From the NCBI GenBank assembly GCA_035236585.1, contig CP141138.1, positions 24,749,437 to 24,813,436 on the forward strand: a stretch of 64,000 bases of DNA, given 5' to 3'. Made by a program: the position numbers and the translations under genes. Shown piece by piece: positions 23,601-36,135 of this stretch. Every line of letters begins with the position of its first letter. The stretch's first letter is position 1. Under the pieces are notes generated by a model, which ran no database searches, was not told where the DNA came from, and worked only from the letters and a program-made list of their open reading frames with translations. This DNA comes from Warburgia ugandensis. Taxonomy: Eukaryota; Streptophyta; Magnoliopsida; Canellales; Canellaceae.

Positions 23601-26173
23601 TCACACTCTCATACATCACGCATAAGCCCACATGGAAGTGAGACTCATGTATGCAACACCCTGGACCGCAAAGCCTTAAAACTTGGTTGCTCAAGGTATG
23701 CACACGCACCACAAACCAATGTGCAAGGCAACCGCCACGCCTGGTATGTTCCTTTAAGTCAGCTCACGCAGGGACAAGGCACATCTGCAGGCCAGCCTGA
23801 CCTGCCATGCCCTAATACTAGGTCACTGGGGCACAACACTTGCACCATGAGCCAATGAGCGAGACAACTGCCCCACATGGTATGTTCCTTAAAAGTTTGT
23901 CATCCTTACACATGGAAGCTTCCTGCTGCTCCAAGACCGACAAAGTAAAAAAACCTTAGTACTAGTCTCACACACAATACCTTTATAGCCCAACCAAGCC
24001 AATAGTGTCCCGCTCACCCAATGAAGTTGCAGAAATCTCCCCAAAATCCCTCAGGATGCAGCATGGATTGTCATGGTTCACTGCCTGCCCCATGCAAGGC
24101 TGCATCCTCCCTTAATTCCTCAAAGCAACCACCAAAATTAGTGCCAATTAGTCCTCCAAAGCATGCACCTTTGGCCCGACTGGTCATCAACACAAGGGTG
24201 TGTTGCCTGCCACAGCACAATGTCGCCATTGTACGAGTGATCTTGCTCCAGACATGCTCATATAGGCCATGGCCACAAGACTCATGCAGACGTGCGCCAA
24301 GGCTTGCAGAGTCAGATGTGACATTAGGCTGTTATGTATTACCACTTTAGTTGCAACAGACATTTATTCAGTGTCTCTAGCTCTAGAAGCTTACTCCAGA
24401 TCCTGTGTTTTGAACATCAAACCAGGCATTTGCTCCTTGAATTTTCAACATCAAATCCTCCCAGCCAGCACACTTGGTGAGTCCTTTATTTTGCGGCTGT
24501 TGCAGGTATATGTTGAGGTCACAAGGCCATAAAAGTTTATAAGTACCACATGAAGTAAGTTTTAAGAGGTACTATCGTATGGTGAAGTAGCATGATTGTT
24601 TATGCGGATGCAAGCTTTGCATTTGACAGAAATGATCATGCTACTGGAGTGCCTCAGAATTGCCTATTAGATGCCAGTTTTGCATGCAACTGGAGTGCCT
24701 TGGAATTGCCTATTAGTTGCAAAACATGTGGAAGAATAACGCAGGCACGTTCAAATCCACAGTTTTAGATACTCAAAGAAGATAATTTCAAACATGAAAC
24801 ATGTTACAAGACCAGACCAACATCTCTAGAAGATTTTCTCACAAAATAATTTGAAATATTGAATGACCAATAAATGTCAACCATTCAAATATGTGCAAAA
24901 CTGCTGTTTTGAGTAAAATGTGTTAACAGGAATCCGTTAAACAAAGCATGCTACTTGATGATTGGACCAATAACAAGAAATTAAAATCAACATGGCCTGT
25001 AAGACAAAATTCCGTCTAGTCTTACAGAGGGCAAGCTGACAGTCCTGTTCATATATATCAGCAACAAAACTAACTCGCAAAACCACTACTATAACCAAGA
25101 AAAACAAAATAAAGAAACAGGAATGCTCACAAGAAGATTTGTGCTTTCCGCTCTGCAAATATGCAGCAAACGGCTCCGTATAAGTCAGGCACTGGAGAAC
25201 TGAATTGAGGAAGCAAGTATTTCCAAGATTTGCCAGACCAGCACCCTGTTAAACACCCCAAATGATCACTAAATAAGGAAATCAAACCGTTAAAAAGTTC
25301 AAAGCAAAATTCAACAGAAGAAAACAATCAAATATGACCTCAAACTATGCCAAATGAAATCCAAAGAGAAAAGGTAAACCCGACATAATCTTCTGCACAG
25401 TCAAAGGCAAAGACCAGAAAAATGTGCAACGAAGATGAACACAAAAAAGATACCATTCAAATAAACTAAATAAATTCAAAAGAAACAATTCTGGCATACA
25501 AAACAGACTTCCAAATATTCATTTTCAACCAAAAAGAAAAAGATGCAATAAAATGCCTGTTTTCAAGAATCACCAAAAACCCAGATCAAATAACAAACCA
25601 AAAAACACAAACAACATTGCTAATGAGCACAAGCCAAACACAAACAAAATTATTAAAAACAACCAAAACGCAACAAAACCCCCTTCCCAAAAACAGTCAA
25701 CAATACCACTGCAGGAAACACCCAAATGCAAACCATCTTTATCAAAACAACTGAAGAACCAACAAACAGTCTGCAAGAAGAACCAAAAACCCCCTCATCA
25801 AATTTTACAAAACCAAAATAACCCTCAAAACGAAGAAAAAAAGGCACGAAAACCAAACAGAACCACTTACAATTCTCCGAAATGTGATACGAAAACTAAG
25901 CTCCGGATCCAGCCCATGTTCCAAAAACTCTCCACCAAGGTCCAAATTCTTTACACTTCCCGAGCCCAAAACAAAGCCTTTATGAGAATCCCAACCGGGA
26001 TTCAGCGCTTCCGAACTAAACTCACTGTCATCCTTATTATTGTACAAAGATAAAGGCTTCCCAGCTGGATGAAAGTCGATCTTTCTCTGGAAAAATGATC
26101 CATTTACCACCGAACCTGGAAACCCATTTCCGGGTCTTTTCATTTCCGAGTTGCAGATCAATCTTTCTTCCAT
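11689..26173 (-). CDS. UBP23: Ubiquitin carboxyl-terminal hydrolase, UBP23 type, 11 exons
   Basis: A deubiquitinase that cleaves ubiquitin from proteins or chains. Exons (minus strand, 5' to 3'): 26173-25871, 25245-25131, 19887-19777, 19580-19408, 19301-18975, 18888-18763, 14519-13578, 13485-13321, 13223-12536, 12423-12339, 11851-11689. All introns are GT-AG, phases agree across every junction, and the sum is 3198 nt, giving 1065 residues. The USP domain runs from about 102 to 408. The Cys box [15 protein letters not shown] has nucleophile Cys112. QEDAHEYM follows. A zinc-binding pair of motifs, CMQCSYC and CQRC, sits in exon 5. The His box [10 protein letters not shown] has His366, followed by ALDDNR and AYMLFYVRD. 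All catalytic residues are present. The C-terminal tail (about 410-1065) is low complexity and basic near its end (KRKKVRKS), possibly a nuclear signal. The start MEERL was chosen because it precedes the conserved FFQRKIDFH segment; an upstream in-frame ATG exists. Introns 2 and 6 are swollen by repeats. The ortholog name rests on recalled similarity to Arabidopsis UBP23. Confidence 0.92.
13853..14336 (-). repeat. Three tandem 54-55-codon repeats in UBP23 exon 7
   Basis: Starting at 14336, 14174 and 14009, three in-frame units begin [16 protein letters not shown] and NGHTQRLV. Each continues with HAT, GASS, a KEASG motif and a QQ pair (AGQQ, AAQQP, RAQQP). They cover residues of roughly 447-607 in the tail behind the catalytic domain. 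The DNA is visibly repeated as well, so this is a recent tandem expansion of coding sequence. Confidence 0.85.
15879..16067 (+). mobile_element. Au SINE nested inside LINE copy B
   Basis: Au SINE body with GTTGTCGTCATGTGACCTTG, the CCTCTTGCAAAAATGCAAGG block and the GACCCTTGTGGTC block. It is flanked by perfect 18-bp direct repeats of LINE sequence, AGGTGTCCAAAAACTAAG, at 15861-15878 and 16068-16085. The insertion therefore post-dates the LINE. Its 5' head is unusual compared with the other copies in this window. Confidence 0.9.
16591..17345 (+). repeat. Tandem duplication (387-bp offset) of RT sequence inside LINE copy B
   Basis: The segment starting AACTATCCTAAGAATAT at 16591 recurs from 16978 (AACTGTCCTAAGAATAT). 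The similarity runs through AACATTGTACTATATA, the [14 protein letters not shown] region and CTACAACATGAGATGAGTTT. The two copies differ by point changes and a small deletion in the second. Confidence 0.75.
19888..21559. other. UBP23 intron 2, 3' part, no feature recognised
   Basis: Unique-looking AT-rich intron sequence. No nested coding or transposon signal was identified. Confidence 0.4.
21560..24350 (+). repeat. Degenerate tandem array, about 305-bp period, in UBP23 intron 2
   Basis: Recurring landmarks are a CCACGAACYRCYYRAGC block followed by GCTACTAGTTTGCAC (about 22115, 22418, split at 22738/23136, and 23592) and a TGGTYGCTCAAGG block (about 21885, 22208, 22508, 23230, 23350, 23688). 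The latter is followed by CACCATGAGCCAATATGCG and ACAACTGCCCCA. Spacing is about 300-320 bp where undisturbed. A short segment was reduplicated near 23230-23400, and a solo LTR interrupts one unit at 22744-23130. Sequence is C/A-rich compared with the rest of the intron. Confidence 0.7.
22744..23130 (+). mobile_element. 387-bp solo LTR (probably Ty1/copia) inside the tandem array
   Basis: Tips are TGTTGTG and CATAACA, a seven-base imperfect inverted repeat with TG...CA ends. The flanking pentamer ATCTC is duplicated at 22739-22743 and 23131-23135. Removing the insert and one ATCTC restores a normal array unit (GAGCC-ATCTC-ATGCAACTAGTTTGC). The 3' half contains CCACGTATATCTGTGTG, a segment typical of copia LTRs. 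No internal region is attached. Confidence 0.85.
24351..25130. other. UBP23 intron 2, 5' part
   Basis: Contains a small two-copy repeat: ACTGGAGTGCCT..GAATTGCC at about 24635 and again at about 24689. Nothing else is recognised up to the exon 2 donor at 25130. Confidence 0.4.
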
Positions 26174-27317
26174 TAGTGGGCAGATGGATTCTGCGCAATT
26201 ACAAGCTTTTGGGGAGATTATTTGGGATGAAAGTGAGAGGAAGAGAAGACCGTTGGCGCCGCTGCTCTCTCTCTGCCGTCGAGTCGTCACATTTCGTTGA
26301 AGAGGACACGAAACTGGAAACAACTGGGTTTTGGGCATTTAAACCCTATACCCTTTCCTTGTCTACGTGGCCCCCATCGTCAGGTTTTACTGCTAACATG
26401 GTAATTAAGTATGGAAGGAGGCTATTACGGTGCTCGAAAACCTGATCTCTGGGGCCCATTAAATAATCAGTTTTACTTTTAAGGTTAGTAGTTAATCAGA
26501 TCCGTCCACTGGTTTGACTAGTGCTCGAAAAATAGTAAGGATTCGAAAAATTCGGAATCAAAACGATGTTGTTTTGATCACTACATACGGATGGTGGGAA
26601 ATCTTGTTTAAAGAATATCCCTCGTTCAAGATGTTATAATCATTGTGATTTTTGGCATACAAGTGATCTAGAGCCAGAGAAATCAACCATTTATGAGGTC
26701 CATCGTAGAAAAGTGGGCCCACTTCAGCATGTAATTGTAGTGTCAAGAATGACATTATCATTCCTCAATCAGTTGTGTGGCTTTGCAATTTGGGGTCATG
26801 GAATTGGAATAGAGCAACTTGGAATCATGTGGCCCTACTTTTAGTGAATCAAATTTGTTCATTTGATTTATGATTTATCTGACTCTCAATATCTTATATA
26901 TAAAATATTATTAGGAGTGAATAATTTTAGTATCTATAAAATACACATCCAACCTATTGATTTTGGATCATTCTTAAACTAGTGTTCCTGACCAGCCATG
27001 TTTATTGACCAAAAGTACAATTTTGGTTTCCGGACTCATTAACTCTGCAGTGTTTTAGGAATAGCAATCATTCATGGTTGGAGAAATAAAATTAACAGGT
27101 TTGATCAACCAAAAGTAGAGGGGTGCCATATACTAATCATTTTTGTCCGACTCGTGCATTGCTCATTTGAATAAGTTTGGGCACGGGTTCGCATGTAACC
27201 TCCATAGTTTGGGTTTGGTTTGTATGTAACACAAAGTTCTATGTTCTTAAGTAAACCTTGCCCCTGACTTGGCAGAAAACTCAATTTAAAAGATTAAGTG
27301 GGGAGCAATTTTTGTAT
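26174..27317. other. UBP23 5' flank and spacer
   Basis: Immediately upstream of the chosen UBP23 start. The first 270 bp are relatively GC-rich and CT-rich, as expected of a 5' UTR and proximal promoter, but no convincing TATA box was found. Beyond about 26460 the sequence is AT-rich with no recognised gene. Confidence 0.35.
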
Positions 27318-27337
27318 TTATATTCTTTTCTTAACTA

Positions 27338-27508
27338 AGAGAGTCTTGGTGCAATGGTAGAATTGTCGTCGTATGACCTTGAGGTCATGGGTTCAAGGCA
27401 TAGAAACAGCCCCTTACAAAATGCAAGATAAGGCTGCGTACTGTTGACCCTTGTAGTCTATCCCTTTTCAACCCTGACATACAGAAGCTTTGTGCACCGG
27501 GGTGCCCT
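27338..27508 (+). mobile_element. Au SINE between the two host genes
   Basis: Starts GAGTCTTGGTGCAATGGTAG and carries the GACCTTGAGGTCATGGGTTC B-box region, an AAACAGCC block, a TGCGTACTGTTGACCCTTG block and a GTGCACCGGGGTGCCC tail. Near-identical 20-bp flanks beginning TTATATTCTT lie at 27318-27337 and 27509-27528, differing only by base shuffling in the middle. Confidence 0.9.
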
Positions 27509-27528
27509 TTATATTCTTCTTTTAACTG

Positions 27529-29793
27529 ATGATTAGCAGCTTTATTTCTTTTTCTTTTTCTTTTTTCTGGTTTAGCTGTTTGTTCAATGGCAATTCACTT
27601 GCAGGGACTTAGATATCCACCCTTCGTTGTATTCCTCATTTTCTTCAAGTTCATTATCGATCATTTCTTATTTGAGGATTTTGGTTTTCGTCTCTGTTAT
27701 GAGGGTTTTGGATCGAAATCTGCCACTGTTTGTGCTTGAAATTTCTTCTTTTTATCACTTGTTTTTTATTCTGTATCATGAGCTGAAAATGAGTTTTGGG
27801 TCTTGCATGGTGTGGTTTAAATTTATGATTTTCTGGATCTTAACTTGTCAGTTATCTTGGTGACTACATGGACCTGTTTATCATCAGAGCATCAATCCAT
27901 GGATTCTGATTTTTCACCCTGCTATTTGCAGCCTTAAGACACAGATACATGTTTAAGGCTGCAAACAACTGGAAAAGAAAAATATTGTCCAGGGGTAACT
28001 TAATCCATGATTTGTTATTCTTGTTCATAGAAAAAACCCATAGTGTATCCTAATGGACCCCCTTTCTGTTCCTTCTTTTCTTCTGTATGGCCCAAATGAA
28101 ACTTCAAATCAAAGCGATTTTCTTCAATCAAAGGTGTCTTATTCCGACAGCTTGAGAATGCTTAAGATGCTATTTAAATTATCTTAGTTTGGAATCAAAA
28201 TCTCATTCCTTGATATGCCATGACCTGATTTCAGAAGATAGCATAATCTCCTTCTCCATCTGTCCGGTTGAATAGTAAGCTACCCATTAAAGTTTGATAT
28301 TACTCTGCAGAAGGTGAGTAGACTTGATAAAGATTCAGGCAAGTCAATGGGATGTCTAGGTTTTTAAGAAGTGCAGGAAAGCCTGCTTTGGTAAATCAGT
28401 CTGTTACTTGAACATCTTAGAACAAGAATTGGAGAAAGATGATAATGTCTTCTTGGTCTGAAATACTTGATAAAGCACTTGAATGAGTTTGAAATCTACT
28501 CAAGCTCAAGCTTGTATTTGGTAGAATTCAAGCTACTGTTTTAAGAGCCTGAATCCAATGTTCCAATCAATGTGGCGGAAGATGAGAGTTTGGATACCCT
28601 TGAGGGTCCAACATGTAGTTAGCAGCAAGCAAACTTGCAAGCTGATTTAAATGAGAAATGATATATAGCTTGTCTTAGGTATCAGTGAGGGAACAAGGAG
28701 ATAATAGGTCTCATTAGTTGGCACTTCACTTTGCTTCTTATGTGGTGGACATTGATACGGAATGAATCAATAAGGAGATCTTAGTGATCATCATAATTCT
28801 ATGCATAATTCTGTGCAATGGCAAGGTTTAAATGTAAAACAACATCTTATCTAAATGTTTAGACCGTCCGTATCATTACTTCTGTGTAGCTTTTTCTTAT
28901 GGTCTAGAACAGCATAAAAATGTGCAACTCCAAGCAAAGGAAACTAGCATTATCATGTCGCACGTGGATGTCCGGCAAATAAGAGGCACAAAGGAAATGC
29001 TGAGACAAAACTGTAGCAAAAGATTGTTTATTGTGTTCTTCATCATCCACTAAAGGAAGTGAGACCATCTCATGAATTACAGCCTGTGTATATTCATGGT
29101 TCCGTGTTGCAAGCACCCTTTTACCACTCCAATTGTTGCAACATATGAGAAGCTGTAGGCCCAACTAATTACATGTCGTGACCCCTCAAACCCACTGAAA
29201 ATTAACCACGGAATCAGCTGCATATGCTCAGCTACTAACAGCAAAACCATCGGTTTGCTGCTTCCTTGCCCAGTTCATGGCATCTCATGTGATAATGTGT
29301 ATTCGAAATGCAACAGTTTGCTCATTGGAGCTTCAATTGGTTTTCTTTTTCTAGTGACGGGAAGAGCAAGTTCCAATGTTCAACTTACACGCTATGTTAA
29401 ACAGTGTTGTTCTCGTTCACAACCATTTGTCACTCTACTAATCTTTTGCCTGACCATGATTTCACCATTCAGATGAAAAGTCTCCCGTAGAACCAGAAAG
29501 ATCTTGAAGAGAACCCTTTCCACTTAACTGTTGAAAACAACCACCATCCGACTCAACTATGATGATAATCACCAGATCAAACAATATCATTATGAAATGG
29601 ATCAGACGAATTTCAAGCAAGGGAAAAAACTGCTAGAATTTCTGCTATGCAAATCGTCCATAAGTAAAAAAATAAAAAACATAGTTCTTTGCAATTCGAA
29701 TCAACGGATTTTACTTAAACATTAATGTATATGACTCAAATCTAATACTGAAGAGTTGCAAAACACAAGCAGGAAAGTTTCTAGAAGATCATA
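27529..29793. other. Intergenic spacer downstream of the proteasome gene
   Basis: No recognisable coding sequence. A minus-strand open frame at 28904-29164 (86 codons) has no family match and no splice context, so it is not called a gene. A pyrimidine-rich stretch at 27540-27600 is followed by TTGCAG, which resembles an acceptor site, but no exon could be supported. Confidence 0.35.
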
Positions 29794-32700
29794 TCAGGCA
29801 ACAGCTGTAGCAGCAGTAGATGTAGAAGCAGTAGCTGCAGTGGCACCCGCATCTTTGATTGATACCCTCCAAGCCAACTCTCTTGCACCGTTCTTGTCAA
29901 CAATTTTGATCACAAAATTCGGGGGCGCAACAACCAGTCTGGATCGGATCTCCATGATGCATTTGTCAACCAAATCAACTGCTTCTTCCACCGTCATGCC
30001 ACTGTGGTAGTGCCTGTCCATCATCGAAAGGGAAAAGTAGGATCCATAGCCGAAGGCACCTTTCTCAATCTTGTGGAGAGTAGCAATGTAGTCAATGTAG
30101 TAGAGAGATGGACCAGTTTCCTCATCATAACCGGCCAAAAGAAGGTTAACCATGTAAGGGCTCTGGAAACCAAGAGAAAAGAAGTTCAGCACACTCAAAC
30201 ATCATGGGAAAGAATAAACAATGACATCATTAAAATAAAACAAGGGATAGCAAATATCACTACGATGCACACAGATACACACCCTCACTGTATGGTAAAG
30301 CTCCTGGTCTCAAAATGGAGGCACTAAATTAATTTTAGTTTATCGAACATGCATAATTTAGCTAAGTAAAACTCGCTATTTTGCTAATTATGGGAGCACA
30401 CTTGACTCTGAACAAGAAAGATTCACAAAGAAAAACAATTCCTAAGCAGCAAAGGATTATCCATGCATGTTCATCAGGCATTGAAATAGTCTATGCATTA
30501 AATATTACATCCACATCATCATCAAGACCTCATCCCAATTAGGGGTCAACCACATGAATCTTACTCCTCCATTCTTCTCTATTAAGTATCATGGCTTCAT
30601 TTAGTCCCAAAGTTTTTAAATCTTTCCTCACCACTTCTATCCACATTCTTTTAGGCCTTCCCTTTGCCCTTTGAAAACCTTCTACTTGCATTGCCTCACT
30701 CCTTCTAACCGGTGCCGTTTTCGATCTCCTTTGAACATGCCCAAACCATCTAAGTCTAGTCTCCCTCATCTTGCTACCTCTAGATTTCCTCTAATATTTT
30801 CATTCCTTATTCTATCCTTTCTTGTCTTACCACTCATCTATCTCAACATCCTCATTTCTGCAACGCCCATCCTATGAACATGATGTACCTTAACTGCCCA
30901 ACACTCTAATCCATAGAGCATGGCCAACCTTATAGTCATCCTATAGAATTTTTCTTTTAGTTTGAGCAGCACCCGTAGATCACACAAAACTCTAAAATGC
31001 ACATCTCCATTTGTTAAAACCCGCTTGAATTCTCTAGGTAACCTCCCTTTCAATCTCTCCACTCTGATGAATCATTGATCCTAAGTACCGCAAGTGGTCT
31101 TTTACGGGGACTTGGTTATCAATCTTGATTGGTGTTCGACTCCTACTCTCCTTGCTAAAATTACATTCCATATATTCTGTCTTAATTCTGTTGATTTTAA
31201 ACCCTTCAGATTCTAATGCTTCTCTCTATAACTCTAGCTTTGTGTTTATACCCTACCTTGTCTCATCAATTAAGACTATATCATCTGCAAATAGCATGCA
31301 CCAAGGAATCTCCTCATGCAAATGTTTTGTTAACTCATCCATAACCAACGTGAAAAGGTATGGACTCAATGCCGATCATTGGTACAATCCTACAATGACA
31401 GAAAAATCACCAATCTCGCCACTAACGGTCTTAACATTTGTTACTACTCCCTCATATATATTTTTAATTATGTCTATATACCCCCGCGAAACTCCTTTCT
31501 CGCACAACACCCTCCATACTAACTCTCAAGGGACTCTATCATAAGCTTTCTCTAATTCAACAAAGACCATGTGAAGGTCTTTCCTCCTCTCCCTATATTT
31601 CTCTACCAATTGTCTTAATAAGAAAATAGCTTCCATGGTAGACCTCCCAGGCATGAAACTAAACTGATTCTCCGATACACTTGTCTCATGTTGTAGTCTT
31701 TTCTCAATCACTCTTTAAAAAAGTTTCATAGTATGGCTCATAAGTTTGATCCCTCGATAATTAGTGCAGTTCTGTGTGTCTCCTTTATTCTTATAAATTG
31801 GTATAATAGAGCTTTTCCTCCTCTCATCTGATATTTTCTTTAATTTTATAATCTTGTTAAACAACTTGGTGAACCAAACTACCCCAATATCTCTCATATG
31901 CTTCCAAATCTCTATTGGTATACTATCGGGCCCCATGGGCTTTCCTGATTTCATCTTTTTCAAGGCCGCCTTCACTTAAGGTATTCTAATCCTACGTTTA
32001 TATCTATAACATCCAATGTTATTTAGGTTTATAATATTTTCAATCCCTATATTCTTAGAGCCATTGTCATTTAACAATTTTTTAAAGTACATCTCCCACC
32101 TTTGTCTAATTTCATTATCTTCGACTAATACCCTTTAATCATTACTTCTAATGCACCTAGCATGATCTAAGTCCTTACCCTTCTGTTCTCTTACTTTTGC
32201 AAGTTTAAACACATCTTTCTCACCTTCTATTGTTCCTAGTCTATTATATAGCTCATCATATGCCTTAAGTTTAGCCTCACTTACTATTCTCTTAGCAACC
32301 TTTTTAGCATTCTTATATTGTTCATAGTTTTCATTATTTTTAGTCTTCTGTCATGTTTTAAAACACATCCATTTTTCTTTAATAACTTTTTGCACTGTTT
32401 CACTCCACCACTATGTTTCCTTTACTAATTGTCTTTTACATTTAGATACTTCTAAAACATCTTTTGCCCCTTTCTTAATAGACTCGGCAATATTAATCCA
32501 CATGGTATTTACTTCTATTTCATAGTTCCAGTTTCCTTCTACCATCAACTTATTTTTGAATGAGGTTATTTTCTCTCTTTTTAAGTTCCACCACTTAGTT
32601 TTTGGATACCTATTAAGTTCATTTCTTTTCCTCCATCTTTGGATATGGATATCCATAGCCATTAACCTATGTTGTGAGGTTAAACTCTCACCGGGCATCA

Positions 32701-35700
32701 CCTTACAATCCTTACACATTGATCATTCAGTATTCCTCAATAGAAAGAAGTCTATTTGGCTTTTATGAAGTCCACTTTTCAAAGTTATTAAGTGTTCATC
32801 CCTCTTCTTAAAGAGTATATTTACAATAGCTAAGTTATATGACAAAGCAAAATTGAGGACAGTTTTTGTTACATCAACAGAACTTAAAGAAAAGAAATTT
32901 AGCAAATATTATACAAGAAGAAGTAAAGGACAAAAATAAACAACATATAGTTATATCGGTTTACCATCTGTAGAAGCAGTTACTTCTGTTCTGTTGGATA
33001 ATTCAAAAGTCAGTTACAGATGGAAGAAGGGGAGGACATAAGGAGGATGAGAACAGAAGAGAGAAAAAGGTGGAAGTATTGAAGTGGAGGTTCTAGCTCC
33101 TCAAAAGCTAGAGACTTGTAGGAATAAGCACATTGTATGTAGAACAGAACCACAAGAGTTCTGATTTTTTTTCTTTCCAAGTGTAATAGAAATTCTGTAT
33201 TCTAAATTCTTGGAATCGAATTCAATTGAAGCATCTATCAGTGGTATCAGAGCCGGTTCGAACCAGGGAATGGTTAGAACCAAGATAGAAAGAGCTGAGA
33301 GTATGGAGAAGGAGATAGAAGAAGTCAAGGGGGAGATAGGAGATGTAAGGGAGCATCTCGGAAGGTTACAAACTAATGTAAGTGCTCTTAGGGATTACCT
33401 GGTAGAGATTAGAGAGTGAATCAAGAATCGTGAGTCGCCAGATGAAGGTAGGAGTGTTCATCGGAGTCAAGAAATGGGGGAACCCTCTAAAAACCCCAGA
33501 CGTAGTCCATATCCTTCGAGAAACCATCACCATCAAGAATGGCAAGGCCAAAGACTGGATTTACCAGTGTTCGACGGGCGTGAACCCTACGGGTGGCTCT
33601 ACCGAGCAGAGCAATATTTCCAGGTGAACGAAATCACCGATGCAGAGAAGATTTCAGTAGCTTCCGTGTGCTTAGAGGGAGATGCCCTCCATTGGTTCTT
33701 ATGGGTAGAAAACCAATCTCCTTTCCGGTCGTGGGGATCTTTTCGAGCATCCCTTCTTTGCCATTTCTGATCGTCCTAAGCAGATGACAACTATGAAGCC
33801 CTGTTGGCTTTAAAGCAAAACAGCAACGCAAACGAGTACCTCTGATCGTTTGAGCTATCTCTGGCCATTTGGGGGATCTTTCTGACGATCTGCTAAAGGG
33901 AGCCTTCTTGAATGGGCTCTGGGAGGAGATAAAGGCCGAAGTGAAGTTATTCTGGCCTGATTCTTTATCTGGGCTCATGGAGTTAGCCCACAAAATCAAA
34001 TAGAAGAACAGGGCCTTAGAACAGATAAGGCCCCGTCCAGGAAGATAAAAGGGTGGGCCAAGAACCTTAGGGCCCTTCCAGGCCCATTCCAAGAATGCTT
34101 TGACAGAAGGGGCTTCGCAGGGGCATTTATGTAATTTGCATGTCATCTTCCCCAGCGCTGATCGGGCTAGGGTTTCTTGACCGGAAAATGATCAAGAAAG
34201 GCCGTCCGTCGAACAGCCCGTCAGAAAAAAGGGAAAACCTTAGGGGACTCACCGATTCCGAGCTGCAGCACCGGAGATCACAAGGTTTATGCTACCGTTG
34301 TGACAAAAAATATCAACCAAGGCACCAGTGCAAAAATCGCTTATTGCAAGTGCTCCTACTTGCAGGCGACGATGAAGATGATATGGAAAACTTCTCTTTC
34401 CCTCAAGCAGAGATGGATAAAACTCGGGAAGGAGAAAATCAAGAATTGGAACTATCTTTGAACTCGATCTCGGGGTTTACATTTGGTGGAACAATGAAAT
34501 TAAAGGGTAAGATTGAGGGAAGAGAAGTGATAGTGCTGATCGACAGTGGGGCTTCCCACAACTTCGTCTTCGCCCAGTTAGTCAAAAGGATCTGAGGCTA
34601 GTAGTGGAGAGATTGCGCCGATTTGGAGTGCAAGTTGGGGACGACCACTGCATCAAAGGAGAAGGTGTCTGTAGAGAGGTACGATTACAACTACCAGGGG
34701 TGATGGTGGTCCAAGATTTCCACCCTTTTGATCTAGGGGGAACAAACATTGTGTTGGGGGTCAAATGGCTGGGATCTTTGGGAGATATCTCAGCAAACTT
34801 CTGTGATCTAACCATGCGCTTCAAAATAAACAATTGTCAGATCATCTTGAATGGGGATCCGACTCTATCTTGTTCTTTAGCATCTTTCAAATCGATTCTT
34901 CGGGTCATTCCGAGGGCAGAATTTGGGTGTATGATTGAATATAAGGGCATGGAAGTGAGTAAATGCCAACCTCAAGGGGAGGACCAAGCAGCCATCGACT
35001 GTCTCCTACAGCAGTTTTCACATGTATTTGATTAGCCTCTGGGACTGCCAGTTGCACGTTCTCATGATCATGTCGTTAAGCTGGACGAAGGAAGTCAGCC
35101 TCCTCATAGTAGGCCATATAGATATCTGCATACATAGAAAGATGAAATTGAAAAGATTCTAAAGGAAATGCTGAATTCAGGCATCATTCGACCCAGTAAA
35201 AGCCCTTTTTTGAGTCCTATGCTATTGGTCAAGAAGAAGGATGGAGGTTGGAGATTTTGCGTGTCTAAATAAAGTGACAGTACCTGACAAATTTCCGATT
35301 CCAACAATAGATGAACTGCTAGATGAATTGGGAGGAGCTACCATTTTTTCGAAGTTAGATTTGAAATCAGGCTATTATCATACTCGAATCGAGGAAGACA
35401 TAGCCAAAACTACCTTTCGGACTCATGAAGGGCACTATGAATTCTTGGTTATGCCTTTTGGGCTAACCAATGCACCAACAACTTTTCAGGCACTGATGAA
35501 CGAGGTATTTTGTCCCCATCTACGCAAATTTGTATTGGTCTTCTTTGATGATATTTTGATATATAGCAGAACTCTTTCTCTTCACTTGGAGCATATTGTT
35601 ATTGTCCTAAAATTGTTGGAAGAACATAAGCTTATTGCCAATAGAAAGAAATGTTCCTTTATACAACTTTCTTTGGAGTACTTAGGACATATTATATTTG

Positions 35701-36042
35701 AAAAAGGGGTCGAAGCTTACGAGTCCAAGATAGAATGTATGTCACTGCCCCAAAGGCGCCAAGGCACTGCGTGGATTTTTGGGTCTCACGGGCTATTATA
35801 GAAGGTTTGTCAGAAACTATGGAATCATTGCTACTCCATTAACTAGATTCCTCAAGAAAGATGGCTTCAGTTGGACTAAAGATAGTCAGGAGGCGTTTGA
35901 GTCATTGAAAAAAGCCATGACATCGGTTCCTGTATTAGCCAAACCCAATTTTTCAAAAATCTTTGTGCTGAAAATGGATGCGTCAGGAAAAGGGATTGGT
36001 GCTATCCTCATGCAAGAGGGTAGACCAAATGCCTTATTCAGC

Positions 36043-36135
<93 letters not shown>

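Noticed and set aside
25553..26053. Plus-strand 166-codon Lys/Asn/Gln-rich frame
   Set aside because: It lies antisense over UBP23 intron 1 and exon 1, and its composition reflects A-rich DNA. The minus-strand reading is conserved.
26570..26720. Shared TTGGYATAYAAGTGATCTAG with 43140-43160
   Set aside because: Similarity is too short to support a common element from inspection alone.
28904..29164. 86-codon minus-strand frame
   Set aside because: No family resemblance, no promoter or splice context, within chance length for non-coding DNA.
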